47,266 bases of DNA. Source: an uncultured Clostridium sp. Lineage in GTDB: Bacteria; Bacillota; Clostridia; TANB77; CAG-508. Position numbers and translations under genes: made by a program. The stretch is taken from NCBI GenBank assembly GCA_958413095.1, contig CATYUF010000006.1, positions 1-47,266 on the forward strand. The letters run 5' to 3'. Positions within the stretch are counted from its first letter, which is position 1; each line of letters opens with the position of its first letter. Under the pieces are notes generated by a model. The model saw nothing but the letters and a program-made list of their open reading frames with translations, did no database searches and had not been told where the DNA came from. This document shows, piece after piece, positions 33,446 to 41,770 of this stretch.

Positions 33446-33901
33446 TTATTTTGTTTTAAATTCTTTTTCTAATTTTTGTTTTTCTGTATAATGTAATTTT
33501 TTTCTTGTTATCTCATATAGTATGCTACAAGTTACTTTATTACTATATGGAAAACTCCATGCATCTTTAAAATACTCTTTTCCTTTTTCTGCATTATCTT
33601 CTAATTCTTTTATTTGTTCTTTATCCATTTCACAATGTATTTTATATTCTAATTCTCTATACATTTTTTCAATAATCTCACTATATTTGTCTAACCAGCT
33701 CCAATCAATTTCTTCTATAAATCTTGGCTCTGCATATCTTATTACTTGTCTACCACAAAAAGGGCAAAATTTTATTTTTTCTTCAAAATGAAATGGCTTA
33801 AATATTTCTTCTTCAAAATATATTTCTTTCTTACAATTAGAACACTCATGATATTTGTATATCTTTCCTTTATAGATAGGCGTTAATATTACATCTTTCA
33901 T
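33446..33901 (-). CDS. Zinc-ribbon early protein (151 aa)
   Basis: 151 residues, AAGGAG ribosome binding site. ECSNCKKEIYFEE and KFCPFCGRQVIRY form a CxxC..CxxC zinc ribbon near residues 18-55; the rest is helical. Common in Clostridial phages; function unknown. Confidence 0.7.
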   Translation of the reverse strand: MKDVILTPIYKGKIYKYHECSNCKKEIYFEEEIFKPFHFEEKIKFCPFCGRQVIRYAEPRFIEEIDWSWLDKYSEIIEKMYRELEYKIHCEMDKEQIKELEDNAEKGKEYFKDAWSFPYSNKVTCSILYEITRKKLHYTEKQKLEKEFKTK

Positions 33902-33903
33902 TA

Positions 33904-34245
33904 TTATTTCTTTTCTCCTTCTAAAATCCCTATTTTTGCTTTTGCTAAATCTAAATCTATTTCCAGTTTTGCATATTTATTACATACTTCTTCGTAATAG
34001 TCTTTCCATTTTTCTTTTTGTTCTTTTTCTTTTTGAATTTTATTATAATTATCTTCATTTTTTTCTGATAATGATTTATATCTATTATTTACACTTTTAG
34101 CTTCCCAGTCTTTGTTTCTTGCTAATTGCTCATATTTATTGATTATATTTCTTAATTCACTATATTCTGTTACATTTAATTTGCTTTCTAAAGTTTTTAT
34201 AAACAATAATTCTTCATCTGTTAATTCAATTTTTTTGTTTTCCAT
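33904..34245 (-). CDS. Coiled-coil early protein (113 aa)
   Basis: 113 residues, AAGGAG ribosome binding site, overlapping the upstream gene by 20 bp. Almost entirely charged coiled coil (KEQKEKWKDYYEEVCNKYAK). No family recognised. Confidence 0.6.
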   Translation of the reverse strand: MENKKIELTDEELLFIKTLESKLNVTEYSELRNIINKYEQLARNKDWEAKSVNNRYKSLSEKNEDNYNKIQKEKEQKEKWKDYYEEVCNKYAKLEIDLDLAKAKIGILEGEKK

Positions 34246-34783
34246 CGTTCTTTTCTCCTTCTATTATATTTAATATTTTTTGAGATTGTAGTATTCTTGC
34301 AGTTAAATCTGTGTTTTTAATATTCATTGTGCTGTCTTTTAATAGTTCTTTATTGTAGTTGTTTATATCTTCTTTTAATTTGTTTGTTACTTTATCTAAT
34401 ATACTTGATTTTTGTTCTAACTCATTTATTTGGTTTTTCATATATCTTTCTCTTTCTAATTGCATTTCTTTATCTCTATTTTCTATTACTATTTGAGTTG
34501 CTGTTAATTTTTTTATTGGTAATTGTCTTTCTAATAATCCATGTATTATATATAAAACATCTTCTTTGAATTGTGATATATCTCCATTTTCTTTTATAGT
34601 ATCTATAATATATTCGTAAACTTTATAAGTTCTTGTTGCTAAATCTATTCCATTATCAATGTTATTCTTAAGTTTTAGCATTTCTATTTCTCTTGATATT
34701 GCTGATTGACTTTCCGCTTTTCCATAATCTATTCCTATTGCATAGTCTTTTAATATGTCTTTTTCTATTTCTTCTTTATTCAT
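34226..34783 (-). CDS. Coiled-coil early protein (185 aa)
   Basis: 185 residues, GGAGGAGG ribosome binding site provided by the end of the upstream 36-aa gene. N-terminal globular part with DYAIGIDYGKAESQSAI, C-terminal coiled coil. No family recognised. Confidence 0.6.
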   Translation of the reverse strand: MNKEEIEKDILKDYAIGIDYGKAESQSAISREIEMLKLKNNIDNGIDLATRTYKVYEYIIDTIKENGDISQFKEDVLYIIHGLLERQLPIKKLTATQIVIENRDKEMQLERERYMKNQINELEQKSSILDKVTNKLKEDINNYNKELLKDSTMNIKNTDLTARILQSQKILNIIEGEKNDGKQKN

Positions 34784-34786
34784 TAG

Positions 34787-34897
34787 CTAGTCCTCCTCCA
34801 AAAATCTTTCTATTGCTATTCTTGTTTCTTCTTTATAACAGTCTTGTACTTTGTCTTGTAAATATTCTAAAAAGTTTTTTAATTTATTTTCTTTCAT
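34787..34897 (-). CDS. Small acidic helical protein (36 aa)
   Basis: 36 residues from an ATG with GGGAGGAG upstream; overlaps yopX end by 14 bp and ends 3 bp before the next start. Single amphipathic helix with one Cys. Short but well positioned. Confidence 0.5.
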   Translation of the reverse strand: MKENKLKNFLEYLQDKVQDCYKEETRIAIERFLEED

Positions 34898-35307
34898 CGT
34901 TATTCTCCTCCCTTAATAATCCTAAATTATCATATATATTTCCTATTACTTCCAAGTCTTTTTGCCAGTATTTTAATCCTATATAACTACTATTATTCCA
35001 TTGCCTACCTTTTAATCCTGTATCTTGCCATTCTATTAGATATTTAATATTTTTATCTCCACAAGTTACTATATCTCCTTCATAAATTTCTTTTCCGTTT
35101 TTATCTTTTAGTCCTGTGTATTGTCCTATTGTGTTTTCATCAATAAATTGCGAATGATATTTATCGTCTTGAATTTGATAATATTTCACAGTTTTTATAT
35201 ATTGTCCGTTTGCCTTTTCAATATTTTCATGTCCAGTTTGCATTAAGTATCCATATATCCATTCTCCGATTATCTACTCTTTTTCCCTTAAACTTTATCT
35301 CTCTCAT
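34884..35307 (-). pseudogene. YopX-family protein, frame broken at an in-frame CGG
   Basis: The ATG at 35307 opens MREIKFKGKRVDN, the standard YopX start, but the frame then reads CGG AGA and stops. Skipping the C at minus-strand 35268 (AAT-C-GGA) yields GEWIYGYLMQTGHENIEKAN and a full ~140-residue YopX protein (later GQYTGLKDKNGKEIYEGDIV). YopX is a common phage protein of unknown role. As written, translation would need the internal ATG (MQTGHENIE) and lose the N-terminus. Confidence 0.8.
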
Positions 35308-35309
35308 AC

Positions 35310-35555
35310 CTACTCCTTTTCTTGAGTTTGTTCAAATTGTTGCATTAATCCTCTATCTCTTATAAATTTTCTGCATTTATATAATTCATTCTTAACAGTT
35401 TTATAACTTAAACCATCTAATGCTAAATTTAATATTTCTATTTCTTCTTCTTTTTTATTAACTGTTGCCATTTTTCCAACTTCTAAATAGTTCATTTTTT
35501 CTTTTTCTAGTTTGTCAATCTTATTATATATTTTTTCTAATATTGTTTTACTCAT
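35310..35555 (-). CDS. Hypothetical early protein (81 aa)
   Basis: 81 residues, AGAGGAG ribosome binding site. Helical, charged (KEEEIEILNLALDGLSYKTV). Between yopX and a coiled-coil gene. No family recognised. Confidence 0.6.
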   Translation of the reverse strand: MSKTILEKIYNKIDKLEKEKMNYLEVGKMATVNKKEEEIEILNLALDGLSYKTVKNELYKCRKFIRDRGLMQQFEQTQEKE

Positions 35556-35560
35556 CTTCT

Positions 35561-36067
35561 CTACTCCTCTGCTTTACTTTTATAATATTGTTTTATTTGT
35601 CTTTTATATGTATATATATCTACTTCACTATTTATATCAAAGTCAAATGCCATTTTCTCTGCCATTAAATCTATCATCTTATCTTTTATATCTAGTTTTC
35701 TAGAAAATTTTTTCGCTTGAATTATTGTTGTTTCAAAGTGTCTTTGAACTTCTTTTTCTAGTTTCTCTATTGTTTTGTTATTCTTAATAATCTGTCCTTT
35801 TAGACTTTTCTCTGTCTTTTTGTGTCTATCTTTTTCTATTTTATTTATATCTTTTTGAAATTCTATCTCTTCGTCTTTTATTTTATTTGATTTAGGGTAA
35901 TATTCTTCGCACATTTGTTTTAGATTTTCTTCTAATTCTTTAATTCTCTTTGTTAAACATTCTGCAAATTCAAAGAAAAAATCTTTATTTATATTTGCTA
36001 TTATAAAAGATTGTTCTTTTATCTCTTCATATGCTTTTATAAACTTCTTTACTCTTTCTTCTTTCAT
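35561..36067 (-). CDS. Coiled-coil early protein (168 aa)
   Basis: 168 residues, AGAGGTG ribosome binding site. Long Lys/Glu coiled coil (~40-130). No family recognised. Confidence 0.6.
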   Translation of the reverse strand: MKEERVKKFIKAYEEIKEQSFIIANINKDFFFEFAECLTKRIKELEENLKQMCEEYYPKSNKIKDEEIEFQKDINKIEKDRHKKTEKSLKGQIIKNNKTIEKLEKEVQRHFETTIIQAKKFSRKLDIKDKMIDLMAEKMAFDFDINSEVDIYTYKRQIKQYYKSKAEE

Positions 36068-36070
36068 TCT

Positions 36071-36286
36071 TCACACCTCTTTTTCCAACAAATGGATACT
36101 TTCTTTTAAACTGTCTATCTGTACCTCTTGCTTATTTATCTGTTTTTCTTTATTTTGTAATTCTAAATTATTTACTAATAGCCCTGTAAATAGTCCTAAT
36201 ATAAAGATTATTAGTATTATTAATGCTGTTTTTATTTCTTTCTCTATTTCGTATAATTCCTTGTTATAATATTTAGTCTTTTGCAT
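36071..36286 (-). CDS. Membrane-anchored coiled-coil protein (71 aa)
   Basis: 71 residues, AGGAGG ribosome binding site. One transmembrane helix (ALIILIIFILGLFTGLLV, ~20-38) followed by a Gln/Lys/Glu coiled coil, a shape seen in spanin-like or Rz-like proteins, but it lies in the early operon. Function unknown. Confidence 0.6.
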   Translation of the reverse strand: MQKTKYYNKELYEIEKEIKTALIILIIFILGLFTGLLVNNLELQNKEKQINKQEVQIDSLKESIHLLEKEV

Positions 36287-36296
36287 TGGTTACCTC

Positions 36297-36626
36297 CTAC
36301 TTAATTATTCTCAATTCCAAATCTGGATATTTTTTTTCAAATAATTTGTGCTTTATTTTAAATACGTCTGTCTGTAATCCTTTTACATCTTCTATTATTG
36401 TTTTTCCATTTTCTATGTATTTAAAATCTGCAATATATTCTATTTTTCTGTATGTCTTGCCATTTTTCTTAAAACTTTCTTGTAGTAAAAAATGTGGTTG
36501 TAATTCTAAATCTTGTATTTGTCCTGCTCTTAATAGCAATTTAAGTTCTTTATATCTTTTACTTTCTTGAATACTATCAAATATATAATCATCTACTATT
36601 ACTTTTCTGTTTCTGTATTTGTTCAT
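36297..36626 (-). CDS. DUF1064 nuclease-like protein
   Basis: 109 residues, GAGGAG ribosome binding site. KVIVDDYIFDSIQESKRYKE, LQPHFLLQES and IEYIADFKYIENGKTIIEDV match DUF1064, with the E..D..ExK-like pattern of PD-(D/E)XK nucleases (E17, D67, E80-D-V-K). Probably a Holliday-junction or structure-specific nuclease of replication/recombination. Confidence 0.85.
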   Translation of the reverse strand: MNKYRNRKVIVDDYIFDSIQESKRYKELKLLLRAGQIQDLELQPHFLLQESFKKNGKTYRKIEYIADFKYIENGKTIIEDVKGLQTDVFKIKHKLFEKKYPDLELRIIK

Positions 36627-36732
36627 CTTTTGCTCCTCTCATATAATTTTCACATCTATATATTTCTTTAAAATTTATATCTTCTAATTTGTTGCAACCT
36701 AAGCAGGTCTTACATTTAGTTTCTAATATCAT
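36589..36732 (-). CDS. Small zinc-finger-like protein (47 aa)
   Basis: 47 residues, AGGAGAAAA ribosome binding site. TKCKTCLGCNKLEDI with a later C27 gives a CxxCxxC zinc pattern. Overlaps the DUF1064 start by 38 bp. Confidence 0.6.
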   Translation of the reverse strand: MILETKCKTCLGCNKLEDINFKEIYRCENYMRGAKDEQIQKQKSNSR

Positions 36733-36740
36733 TTTTTCTC

Positions 36741-37049
36741 CTAATCTACTCTTGGAATATGTCTGCTATATTCCAAATAATAGTTTTCTTCTTCCTCTCT
36801 TCTTATTTTTTCCACCTTTTGTACTCTGTATTGTGGATTTTCTTCTAAGAATTTTCTTCTTTGCCTGGTTATTGCTTCAAAGCTTATTCCTTGCACTTTC
36901 ATTCCATTTAAAACTTGTCCAAATGCTGTTCCTTGGTTACAATCTAGCATTTGCATTAATGTTTGTTGTATCAAGTACCAGTCATCTTCTCTTGCTAATT
37001 TATCTTTTTCTAGTATTTTATAAACTGTTTTCTTTATATTTTTATTCAT
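36741..37049 (-). CDS. Conserved phage protein (102 aa)
   Basis: 102 residues, AGGAGAG ribosome binding site. Contains ISFEAITRQRRKFLEENPQY, a signature common in Clostridial phage proteins beside replication genes. Unknown role. Confidence 0.65.
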   Translation of the reverse strand: MNKNIKKTVYKILEKDKLAREDDWYLIQQTLMQMLDCNQGTAFGQVLNGMKVQGISFEAITRQRRKFLEENPQYRVQKVEKIRREEEENYYLEYSRHIPRVD

Positions 37050-37055
37050 TTGTTA

Positions 37056-37496
37056 TCACTCTCCTATTCCAACTTCTTCTGCATAAGGTGTATAAAAATT
37101 GGTTCTATATCTTTCCTCTGTTACTTTCCACCCTTCATATTTTTGCTTTTGTCTACAAGTACATATTGCTCCATATTCGTTTTGCAATTTTTCTTTTCCA
37201 TTGTCTATTAATTTTTTATAAATTAAATATCCTGTCCCTTTGCATTTTTTACATTTGTTTTTATTAGATTCTTTTTGACTTTGTGAATATCCTAAATTTG
37301 AATTTATTTCTAGAATATCAGCTAATTTAGGTAAAAATTTCGAAGTTCTATATACTTGTGCTACTATATATTTAAATCTCGCTATATCTAAATTTCGTAA
37401 CTCTTTAAACCATATTTGCTTTTGTTCTTCTGTTATTTCTTTTTGATAAAATCTTTCTATCTGAGCTACTTCATCTAAAAATTCATTAATCTTCAT
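37056..37496 (-). CDS. Helicase-loader-like protein with zinc finger (G39P-like)
   Basis: 146 residues, overlapping the DnaD-like gene by 11 bp. The N-terminal ~60 residues (RFYQKEITEEQKQIWFKELR) resemble the loader/inhibitor G39P of SPP1; a CKKCKGTGYL..CTCRQ zinc finger follows (~83-115). It probably loads the host replicative helicase at the phage origin with the DnaD-like protein. Confidence 0.65.
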   Translation of the reverse strand: MKINEFLDEVAQIERFYQKEITEEQKQIWFKELRNLDIARFKYIVAQVYRTSKFLPKLADILEINSNLGYSQSQKESNKNKCKKCKGTGYLIYKKLIDNGKEKLQNEYGAICTCRQKQKYEGWKVTEERYRTNFYTPYAEEVGIGE

Positions 37497-38154
37497 CTGA
37501 TATTCCCCACTTTCTCTTAAGCCTTTCAGCCTGTTCCTCTATCGTTTCTTTTTTTTCGTCGGTCTTTTCTTTTTTGAATTTTCGGCTTTCTTCTTCTGCT
37601 TGAATTAAAGTTTTTACCCCTGAATTTTGCCAATTATTTAATGTTCCTTTTATGTATTGTATTGTCCTTACATTGGCTTCTACTGCTTTTTTCATTGCAT
37701 AAATAATAACATCGCTAGACATTTCTTTAGCATAATCTGTTAATATTTCTAGTCCATAAGGTGTTATTAGTCCTATATTCTCGTTGTAAAAATTAATGAT
37801 TTCTTGTAGACCGTCAACACAACTGTCGTCTACTTTTACATTGTCATTGTCATTTTCATTATCATTTTTATTTACATTATCATTTACATTAGTTCCTGTT
37901 TTGCTTACATTTTGCTTTTGTTTTGCTACCGTTTTGCTTTTCTTTTGTTTTCCATTTTCGTATTTTTTATAGTTAGCATCTAATTGTGGCTTGACAAGAG
38001 AAAATATCGCTTTAGATATTCCTGTTAAATTTATTTCTTCTTGATTTAATGCATATTGCATTATTGCATTGTATGTATCTGCTTGATTTTCTTTTGGCAA
38101 CTCACTTATTGCTTCATAAAAACTTCTGTAAAATATGAAACTATCTCTTGCCAT
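37486..38154 (-). CDS. Replication initiation protein (DUF6291 + DnaD-like)
   Basis: 222 residues, AAAGGAG ribosome binding site. N-terminal DUF6291 (SFIFYRSFYEAISELPKENQ, AIFSLVKPQLDANYKKYENG), an Asn/Asp repeat linker (~98-112), and a C-terminal DnaD-like domain (IIYAMKKAVEANVRTIQYIK, LNNWQNSG). Likely phage origin binding/initiator; origins often lie within the linker coding region. Confidence 0.8.
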   Translation of the reverse strand: MARDSFIFYRSFYEAISELPKENQADTYNAIMQYALNQEEINLTGISKAIFSLVKPQLDANYKKYENGKQKKSKTVAKQKQNVSKTGTNVNDNVNKNDNENDNDNVKVDDSCVDGLQEIINFYNENIGLITPYGLEILTDYAKEMSSDVIIYAMKKAVEANVRTIQYIKGTLNNWQNSGVKTLIQAEEESRKFKKEKTDEKKETIEEQAERLKRKWGISDED

Positions 38155-38213
38155 TTTCTTCTCCTTTCGTAAAATTAAGGCTAAAACTTACTTCTGTCTT
38201 AGCCTTTGGTGTT

Positions 38214-38504
38214 TTATATATTTTCTTTTTGTAATAGCTTAATTACTTTTTTCATTCTTTCATACTTTGTTTTAGAAAATTTTCTTGCATTAGCTTTTGT
38301 TGTATACACTAGTCCTACTACTTTTATTAAGTCATATTCATTTTTGTTTTCTACTATTGCATAATCTCCAACATCACAAATCTCTTCTATTTTCCAATAA
38401 AGCATCTGACCTGTTGCATTTATTACTCCTGCTACTAAAACTACTATTTCGTTTTCTTCTGTTATCTTTTCTACTATTTTCTTTCCTATTTCATCTGGTT
38501 TCAT
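38214..38504 (-). CDS. Hypothetical early protein (96 aa, DUF5839-like)
   Basis: 96 residues from ATG 38504 (TGGAGGTAAAG upstream). ICDVGDYAIVENKNEYDLIK and VVGLVYTTKANARKF suggest a small beta-barrel followed by a basic helix, similar to DUF5839 proteins near phage replication genes. Function unknown. Confidence 0.6.
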   Translation of the reverse strand: MKPDEIGKKIVEKITEENEIVVLVAGVINATGQMLYWKIEEICDVGDYAIVENKNEYDLIKVVGLVYTTKANARKFSKTKYERMKKVIKLLQKENI

Positions 38505-38519
38505 ATTCTTTACCTCCAT

Positions 38520-38804
38520 TTATAAATAATTTCTGCCATATCTGGCTATAAATTCTTCTTTTGTTTTGTTGTAATATGTTTGCCATATTAATTGTGCTGT
38601 TCTTTTTAAAACTAAATCTAATTCTTTATTAAAATGCACTCCATAATCACTCATATTATGCCAATCTGCTCTTAACCAAAGCCACATTCCATCTTCTTCA
38701 CTTATTCTTCTATTTGCTGTTCCCTCAAATATGTGGTGTTTATGAAGATTGACGGTGCTTTTAGTTATGTAGCATTCTTTTTTACTTTGTATTATTGATT
38801 TCAT
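38520..38804 (-). CDS. HNH-like/recombination-associated protein (94 aa)
   Basis: 94 residues overlapping ninB by 4 bp (ATGA). NLHKH-HIFEGTANRRISEE and RADWHNMSDYGVHFN contain the His residues of a small HNH/DUF968-like nuclease found after NinB in phages. Catalysis not certain. Confidence 0.6.
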   Translation of the reverse strand: MKSIIQSKKECYITKSTVNLHKHHIFEGTANRRISEEDGMWLWLRADWHNMSDYGVHFNKELDLVLKRTAQLIWQTYYNKTKEEFIARYGRNYL

Positions 38805-39352
38805 TTCTTATCCCACTCTTTCAATAAACTGTTTATTTCCTCTTGTGGTTTTGTTTCTATGTTATATACTTTACAATCTTGTACTACTCCATCTATTAGT
38901 CTTGTCATTTGTTTAGAATTAAAGGAACTAGAACCATAATATGCATTTATAATTTTAAATTCTGTATCTCCTATATATGTTGTATCTGCTATTTCACAAA
39001 ACCAAGCTACTCCTTGGCTTGTCCACATTTTTTCAAATGTTTTTATATTTTCTGTTTCTATTTTAAATTGTCTAAATATCCCTAGTTCCTTTACTCTTCT
39101 TTTATATTCTTCTATTGTATCTAATTCTACTAATTCACATAGTTCTTGTAGTAATTGCCAAAAATAAGAATTAGCATTTAAACTTCGTTTTTTTCTATAC
39201 TTTTTTACTTCTATATTTAGCTTATTTTCCTTTTTTAGTTCTTCTACTATATCTAATTGCCTTGTATCTAAAAGTAAGCTTATTTTAGCTTTATTTGTTT
39301 TATAATCTATTGCTATATCTTCTATTGTTCCTGTTGTATCTAATTTAGACAT
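38801..39352 (-). CDS. ninB: NinB-like recombination protein
   Basis: 183 residues, AGGTGG ribosome binding site. KKYRKKRSLNANSYFWQLLQ and GSSSFNSKQMTRLIDGVVQD match the NinB/Orf family that helps load recombinases on single-stranded DNA in lambda-type recombination. Adjacent to an annealing-type protein gene. Confidence 0.8.
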   Translation of the reverse strand: MSKLDTTGTIEDIAIDYKTNKAKISLLLDTRQLDIVEELKKENKLNIEVKKYRKKRSLNANSYFWQLLQELCELVELDTIEEYKRRVKELGIFRQFKIETENIKTFEKMWTSQGVAWFCEIADTTYIGDTEFKIINAYYGSSSFNSKQMTRLIDGVVQDCKVYNIETKPQEEINSLLKEWDKK

Positions 39353-39360
39353 CTAACCAC

Positions 39361-40155
39361 CTACTCTATAGTTTTTGTTAAATCTGTACCTAATTCTAAA
39401 TAGTTATCAATTATTTGTCCTTTCAGCAATTCATCTTGTCCTGCTTGTTTTAAGGCTTCTTGCCCAAATATATAACTACTTGATTTATAAACAACTTCTT
39501 GATTTTCTGGAACTACATTTTTTATTTTTGAATTTTTATTATATAGCTCATGCCATTTATGTGTTTTGTTATTTATTTTTGCAAGTTCTATTTCTAATCT
39601 TTTTAATTGTTGTAAATTTAGTTCTTCTAAAGTTGTCCATAGTTCTTTATTTATTATGCTAGATAAGTCCGTTACAATTATGCCTTGTTTTCTACATAAT
39701 TCATTAATTGCTATTTTTACTATTTTAACTGCCTCATCATAGCTTATATACATATTCACATATATTTCTTCTTTTTTATTTTTCTTTTTAAATTCCTCTA
39801 CTTTTTCCATATCTTGTCCACTTGCTATCCCACTATCAATTCCAAAACCACAAAATCCTAATGCTCTTCCTATTGCAGATGTTTCACAATTTTCTAGCAT
39901 AGATATGCTATTTACTAATCCTTTTTTTACTTCACTTGCAAAACCTGTTGCTAACTCTTTTTCATTTTCATCAAATATAGTTGCTTTTATAGTTACATCA
40001 TTATCTGTTTTATCTATAATCTCTGTTACAATTCTTCCATTTGGATTTAATTTCCTAAAAGCTAATATTCTTTCACTAACTTCTGCATATTGTTTTCCTT
40101 TTATATCTGTTTTCTTTATCTCTTTATTCACTTTTTCAATATCATCATATTTCAT
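39361..40155 (-). CDS. Probable ERF-like single-strand annealing protein
   Basis: 264 residues from ATG 40155 (GGAGGATTAG upstream). ETSAIGRALGFCGFGIDSGI resembles the conserved GRALG core of ERF-family single-strand annealing proteins, after a beta domain (TEIIDKTDNDVTIKATIFDE). C-terminal ~110 residues are helical and distinct. Position beside NinB supports a recombinase role. Family call is tentative. Confidence 0.65.
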   Translation of the reverse strand: MKYDDIEKVNKEIKKTDIKGKQYAEVSERILAFRKLNPNGRIVTEIIDKTDNDVTIKATIFDENEKELATGFASEVKKGLVNSISMLENCETSAIGRALGFCGFGIDSGIASGQDMEKVEEFKKKNKKEEIYVNMYISYDEAVKIVKIAINELCRKQGIIVTDLSSIINKELWTTLEELNLQQLKRLEIELAKINNKTHKWHELYNKNSKIKNVVPENQEVVYKSSSYIFGQEALKQAGQDELLKGQIIDNYLELGTDLTKTIE

Positions 40156-40157
40156 TT

Positions 40158-40370
40158 CTAATCCTCCTTCACTTCTTCTTTTATCCAATTTCCACTAAAA
40201 AACCACTCTACTGTTTCTTCAATATTTTCTATTTGCTCTCGTGTCATTTCTCCGTTTTTTCCTTTAGGTTCTATTGTTATTCCTAATTTTTCTAGTACAT
40301 AATCTTCTGCCATAAAATCTTCGATTATTTCTCCTGTTGTTATTTCTTTATATTGATATTTCTTTTCCAT
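40158..40370 (-). CDS. Hypothetical early protein (70 aa)
   Basis: 70 residues, GGAATGTC-spaced ribosome binding site AAAGGA; acidic. Ends 3 bp before the recombinase start. No family recognised. Confidence 0.55.
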   Translation of the reverse strand: MEKKYQYKEITTGEIIEDFMAEDYVLEKLGITIEPKGKNGEMTREQIENIEETVEWFFSGNWIKEEVKED

Positions 40371-40441
40371 TTGACATTCCTTTCTTCCTCATGTTATAAT
40401 TGAACATAAGGAACATATATTTATGTAATTTGTTGAGTTAT

Positions 40442-40693
40442 CTAAAAACTTTGCTCGGTGTTAGATAACTCATTTATTTTATCTAAACAATTTTCTACTA
40501 AAGCATTTATTATGATGTTTCTATGTTTATTCTTTTCTTTTTCTTCTAATCCTAAATTATTAACATCTTGTAAATTTAGTAGTTCTCTTACAGTATTATT
40601 TAAAAAATTAATTGCTTCTGTTTTGCTGTTTGTTAATTTGTTGTCTAGTTCTGAAATTTTTTCTTCTTGGCTTTTAACTGTTTTTAAAAACAT
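40442..40693 (-). CDS. Hypothetical early coiled-coil protein (83 aa)
   Basis: 83 residues from ATG 40693 (AGGAAGGAG nine bases upstream; an earlier ATG overlaps that site). Charged helical (SQEEKISELDNKLTNSKTEA). No family recognised. Confidence 0.55.
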   Translation of the reverse strand: MFLKTVKSQEEKISELDNKLTNSKTEAINFLNNTVRELLNLQDVNNLGLEEKEKNKHRNIIINALVENCLDKINELSNTEQSF

Positions 40694-40698
40694 ATTTC

Positions 40699-40752
40699 TC
40701 ATCTCCTTCCTCTAAAATATAAGCATAATATTATTAGTATTATCTTTTTCAT
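40699..40752 (-). CDS. Possible 17-aa leader peptide
   Basis: MKKIILIILCLYFRGRR with a GAGGAAG ribosome binding site; its last codons contain the ribosome binding site of the next gene, so it may act as a coupling peptide. Very short; weak. Confidence 0.25.
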   Translation of the reverse strand: MKKIILIILCLYFRGRR

Positions 40753-40766
40753 TTGCTTCCTCTTTC

Positions 40767-40795
40767 TTGTAAATATTTGTATTTTGGTATATAAT
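40767..40795 (+). promoter_or_regulatory. Moron promoter B
   Basis: TTGTAA at 40767, 17 nt with TTTGTATTTTGGTA, TATAAT at 40790-40795, then GAAAGTGAGGTG at 40802-40813. Nearly the same block as promoter A at 13721. Confidence 0.7.
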
Positions 40796-40820
40796 TCCCT
40801 CGAAAGTGAGGTGTTAATTC

Positions 40821-41111
40821 ATGAACAATATTCCAATTATAAAAAAGTTTCCATCAAACAAGGCAATACTATTAACTTCTTTAATGAGTGCAGCTCTTCC
40901 ATCAATAATAAGTATATTAGCCCTTAAAGACTTATCTATATGTATAAGAGTTATTATTTGCTTATCAATTTGTTGTTTAGTTCTTTTCGTTGATACTATT
41001 TTTTATTTTATAAAAGAACGTGAATATTATTATACTGCTTGTTATTTAGAAAATAATATTGATTTACTACAAGCACATATTAAACAAATTGAAAGTAAAA
41101 TTCCTAATTAG
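40821..41111 (+). CDS. Plus-strand membrane moron (96 aa)
   Basis: 96 residues, GTGAGGTG ribosome binding site. Two hydrophobic helices (AILLTSLMSAALPSIISILA; IRVIICLSICCLVLFVDTIF) and a C-terminal amphipathic helix. Opposite to the early operon around it, with its own promoter of the type used by the 13775 gene. Possibly superinfection exclusion; inferred from membrane nature and layout. Confidence 0.7.
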   Translation: MNNIPIIKKFPSNKAILLTSLMSAALPSIISILALKDLSICIRVIICLSICCLVLFVDTIFYFIKEREYYYTACYLENNIDLLQAHIKQIESKIPN

Positions 41112-41241
41112 AACTATTTATTTTTAATTGAATAGATTTAATTTGCTTTTTATACTTGTTTATATTTTTTATAGACTTTCTAATATTCTTAATTGCATAA
41201 AAGATATAAACAAGTATTATAACTAATATTAATTGAAACAA
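41104..41241 (-). CDS. Small membrane protein (45 aa)
   Basis: 45 residues from TTG with AGGAGG seven bases upstream. N-terminal helix FQLILVIILVYIFYAIKNI and Lys-rich tail. Overlaps the plus-strand moron tail by 8 bp. Confidence 0.5.
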   Translation of the reverse strand: MFQLILVIILVYIFYAIKNIRKSIKNINKYKKQIKSIQLKINSSN

Positions 41242-41252
41242 TATTTTTCCTC

Positions 41253-41411
41253 CTACCTATAAACTGTTATACAATTATCTAATACATAAATTGCTAAATT
41301 ATAATTTATTATATTTAGTAATACTATTCCTGTTAGATATGTTACTGCTCGTCCGATAAAAGCATATACTTTATTTTTATCTAATCTAAAATTTTTCCTC
41401 TTTCTTTTCAT
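41253..41411 (-). CDS. Small basic membrane protein (52 aa)
   Basis: 52 residues, AAGGAGG ribosome binding site. Basic N-terminus (MKRKRKNFRLDKNK) and one or two hydrophobic segments. No family recognised. Confidence 0.6.
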   Translation of the reverse strand: MKRKRKNFRLDKNKVYAFIGRAVTYLTGIVLLNIINYNLAIYVLDNCITVYR

Positions 41412-41426
41412 TGGTGTTCCTCCTTT

Positions 41427-41672
41427 TTAATCAGCTTGTTTTGCTGTATTTAATATTGTTTCAAGTATTGTTTTTAATCTTGAATTTTCTTGTTTTATTT
41501 CTATATATTTTTCTATTGGAACAGAATTACTATCTACTTTTATTTTATAGTATCCTCCTTCTGTCATATAATGTTCCAGTTCTCCACTTCTACAAAGTTT
41601 CTTTACTTGTTCTACTCCTATTCCACTTTGTCTGCTGTATTCTTCTGCTGATACATATTTTGGTATTGGCAT
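41427..41672 (-). CDS. Excisionase/MerR-like HTH protein
   Basis: 81 residues, AAAGGAAG ribosome binding site. N-terminal winged-helix motif (PKYVSAEEYSRQSGIGVEQV, KKLCRSGELEHY) of the HTH_17/excisionase type, then a coiled coil. Candidate Xis or early regulator. The 13-bp GTACCGTGTCGCA repeat lies upstream. Confidence 0.65.
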   Translation of the reverse strand: MPIPKYVSAEEYSRQSGIGVEQVKKLCRSGELEHYMTEGGYYKIKVDSNSVPIEKYIEIKQENSRLKTILETILNTAKQAD

Positions 41673-41695
41673 CTTCTCACTTCCTTTCTATTTTT

Positions 41696-41708
41696 GTACC
41701 GTGTCGCA
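41696..41708. repeat. 13-bp repeat GTACCGTGTCGCA (copy 1)
   Basis: Exact match at 42143-42155; both lie just upstream of minus-strand early gene ribosome binding sites. Confidence 0.7.
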
Positions 41709-41718
41709 ATTCGATATA

Positions 41719-41747
41719 TTTACTTGTTTTTCCACCTATGCTATAAT
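41719..41747 (+). promoter_or_regulatory. Promoter of 92-aa membrane gene
   Basis: TTTACT, 17 nt, TATAAT with extended TGC before it. Confidence 0.55.
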
Positions 41748-41770
41748 TCTGTTGAAAGGTGGTAAATTTT

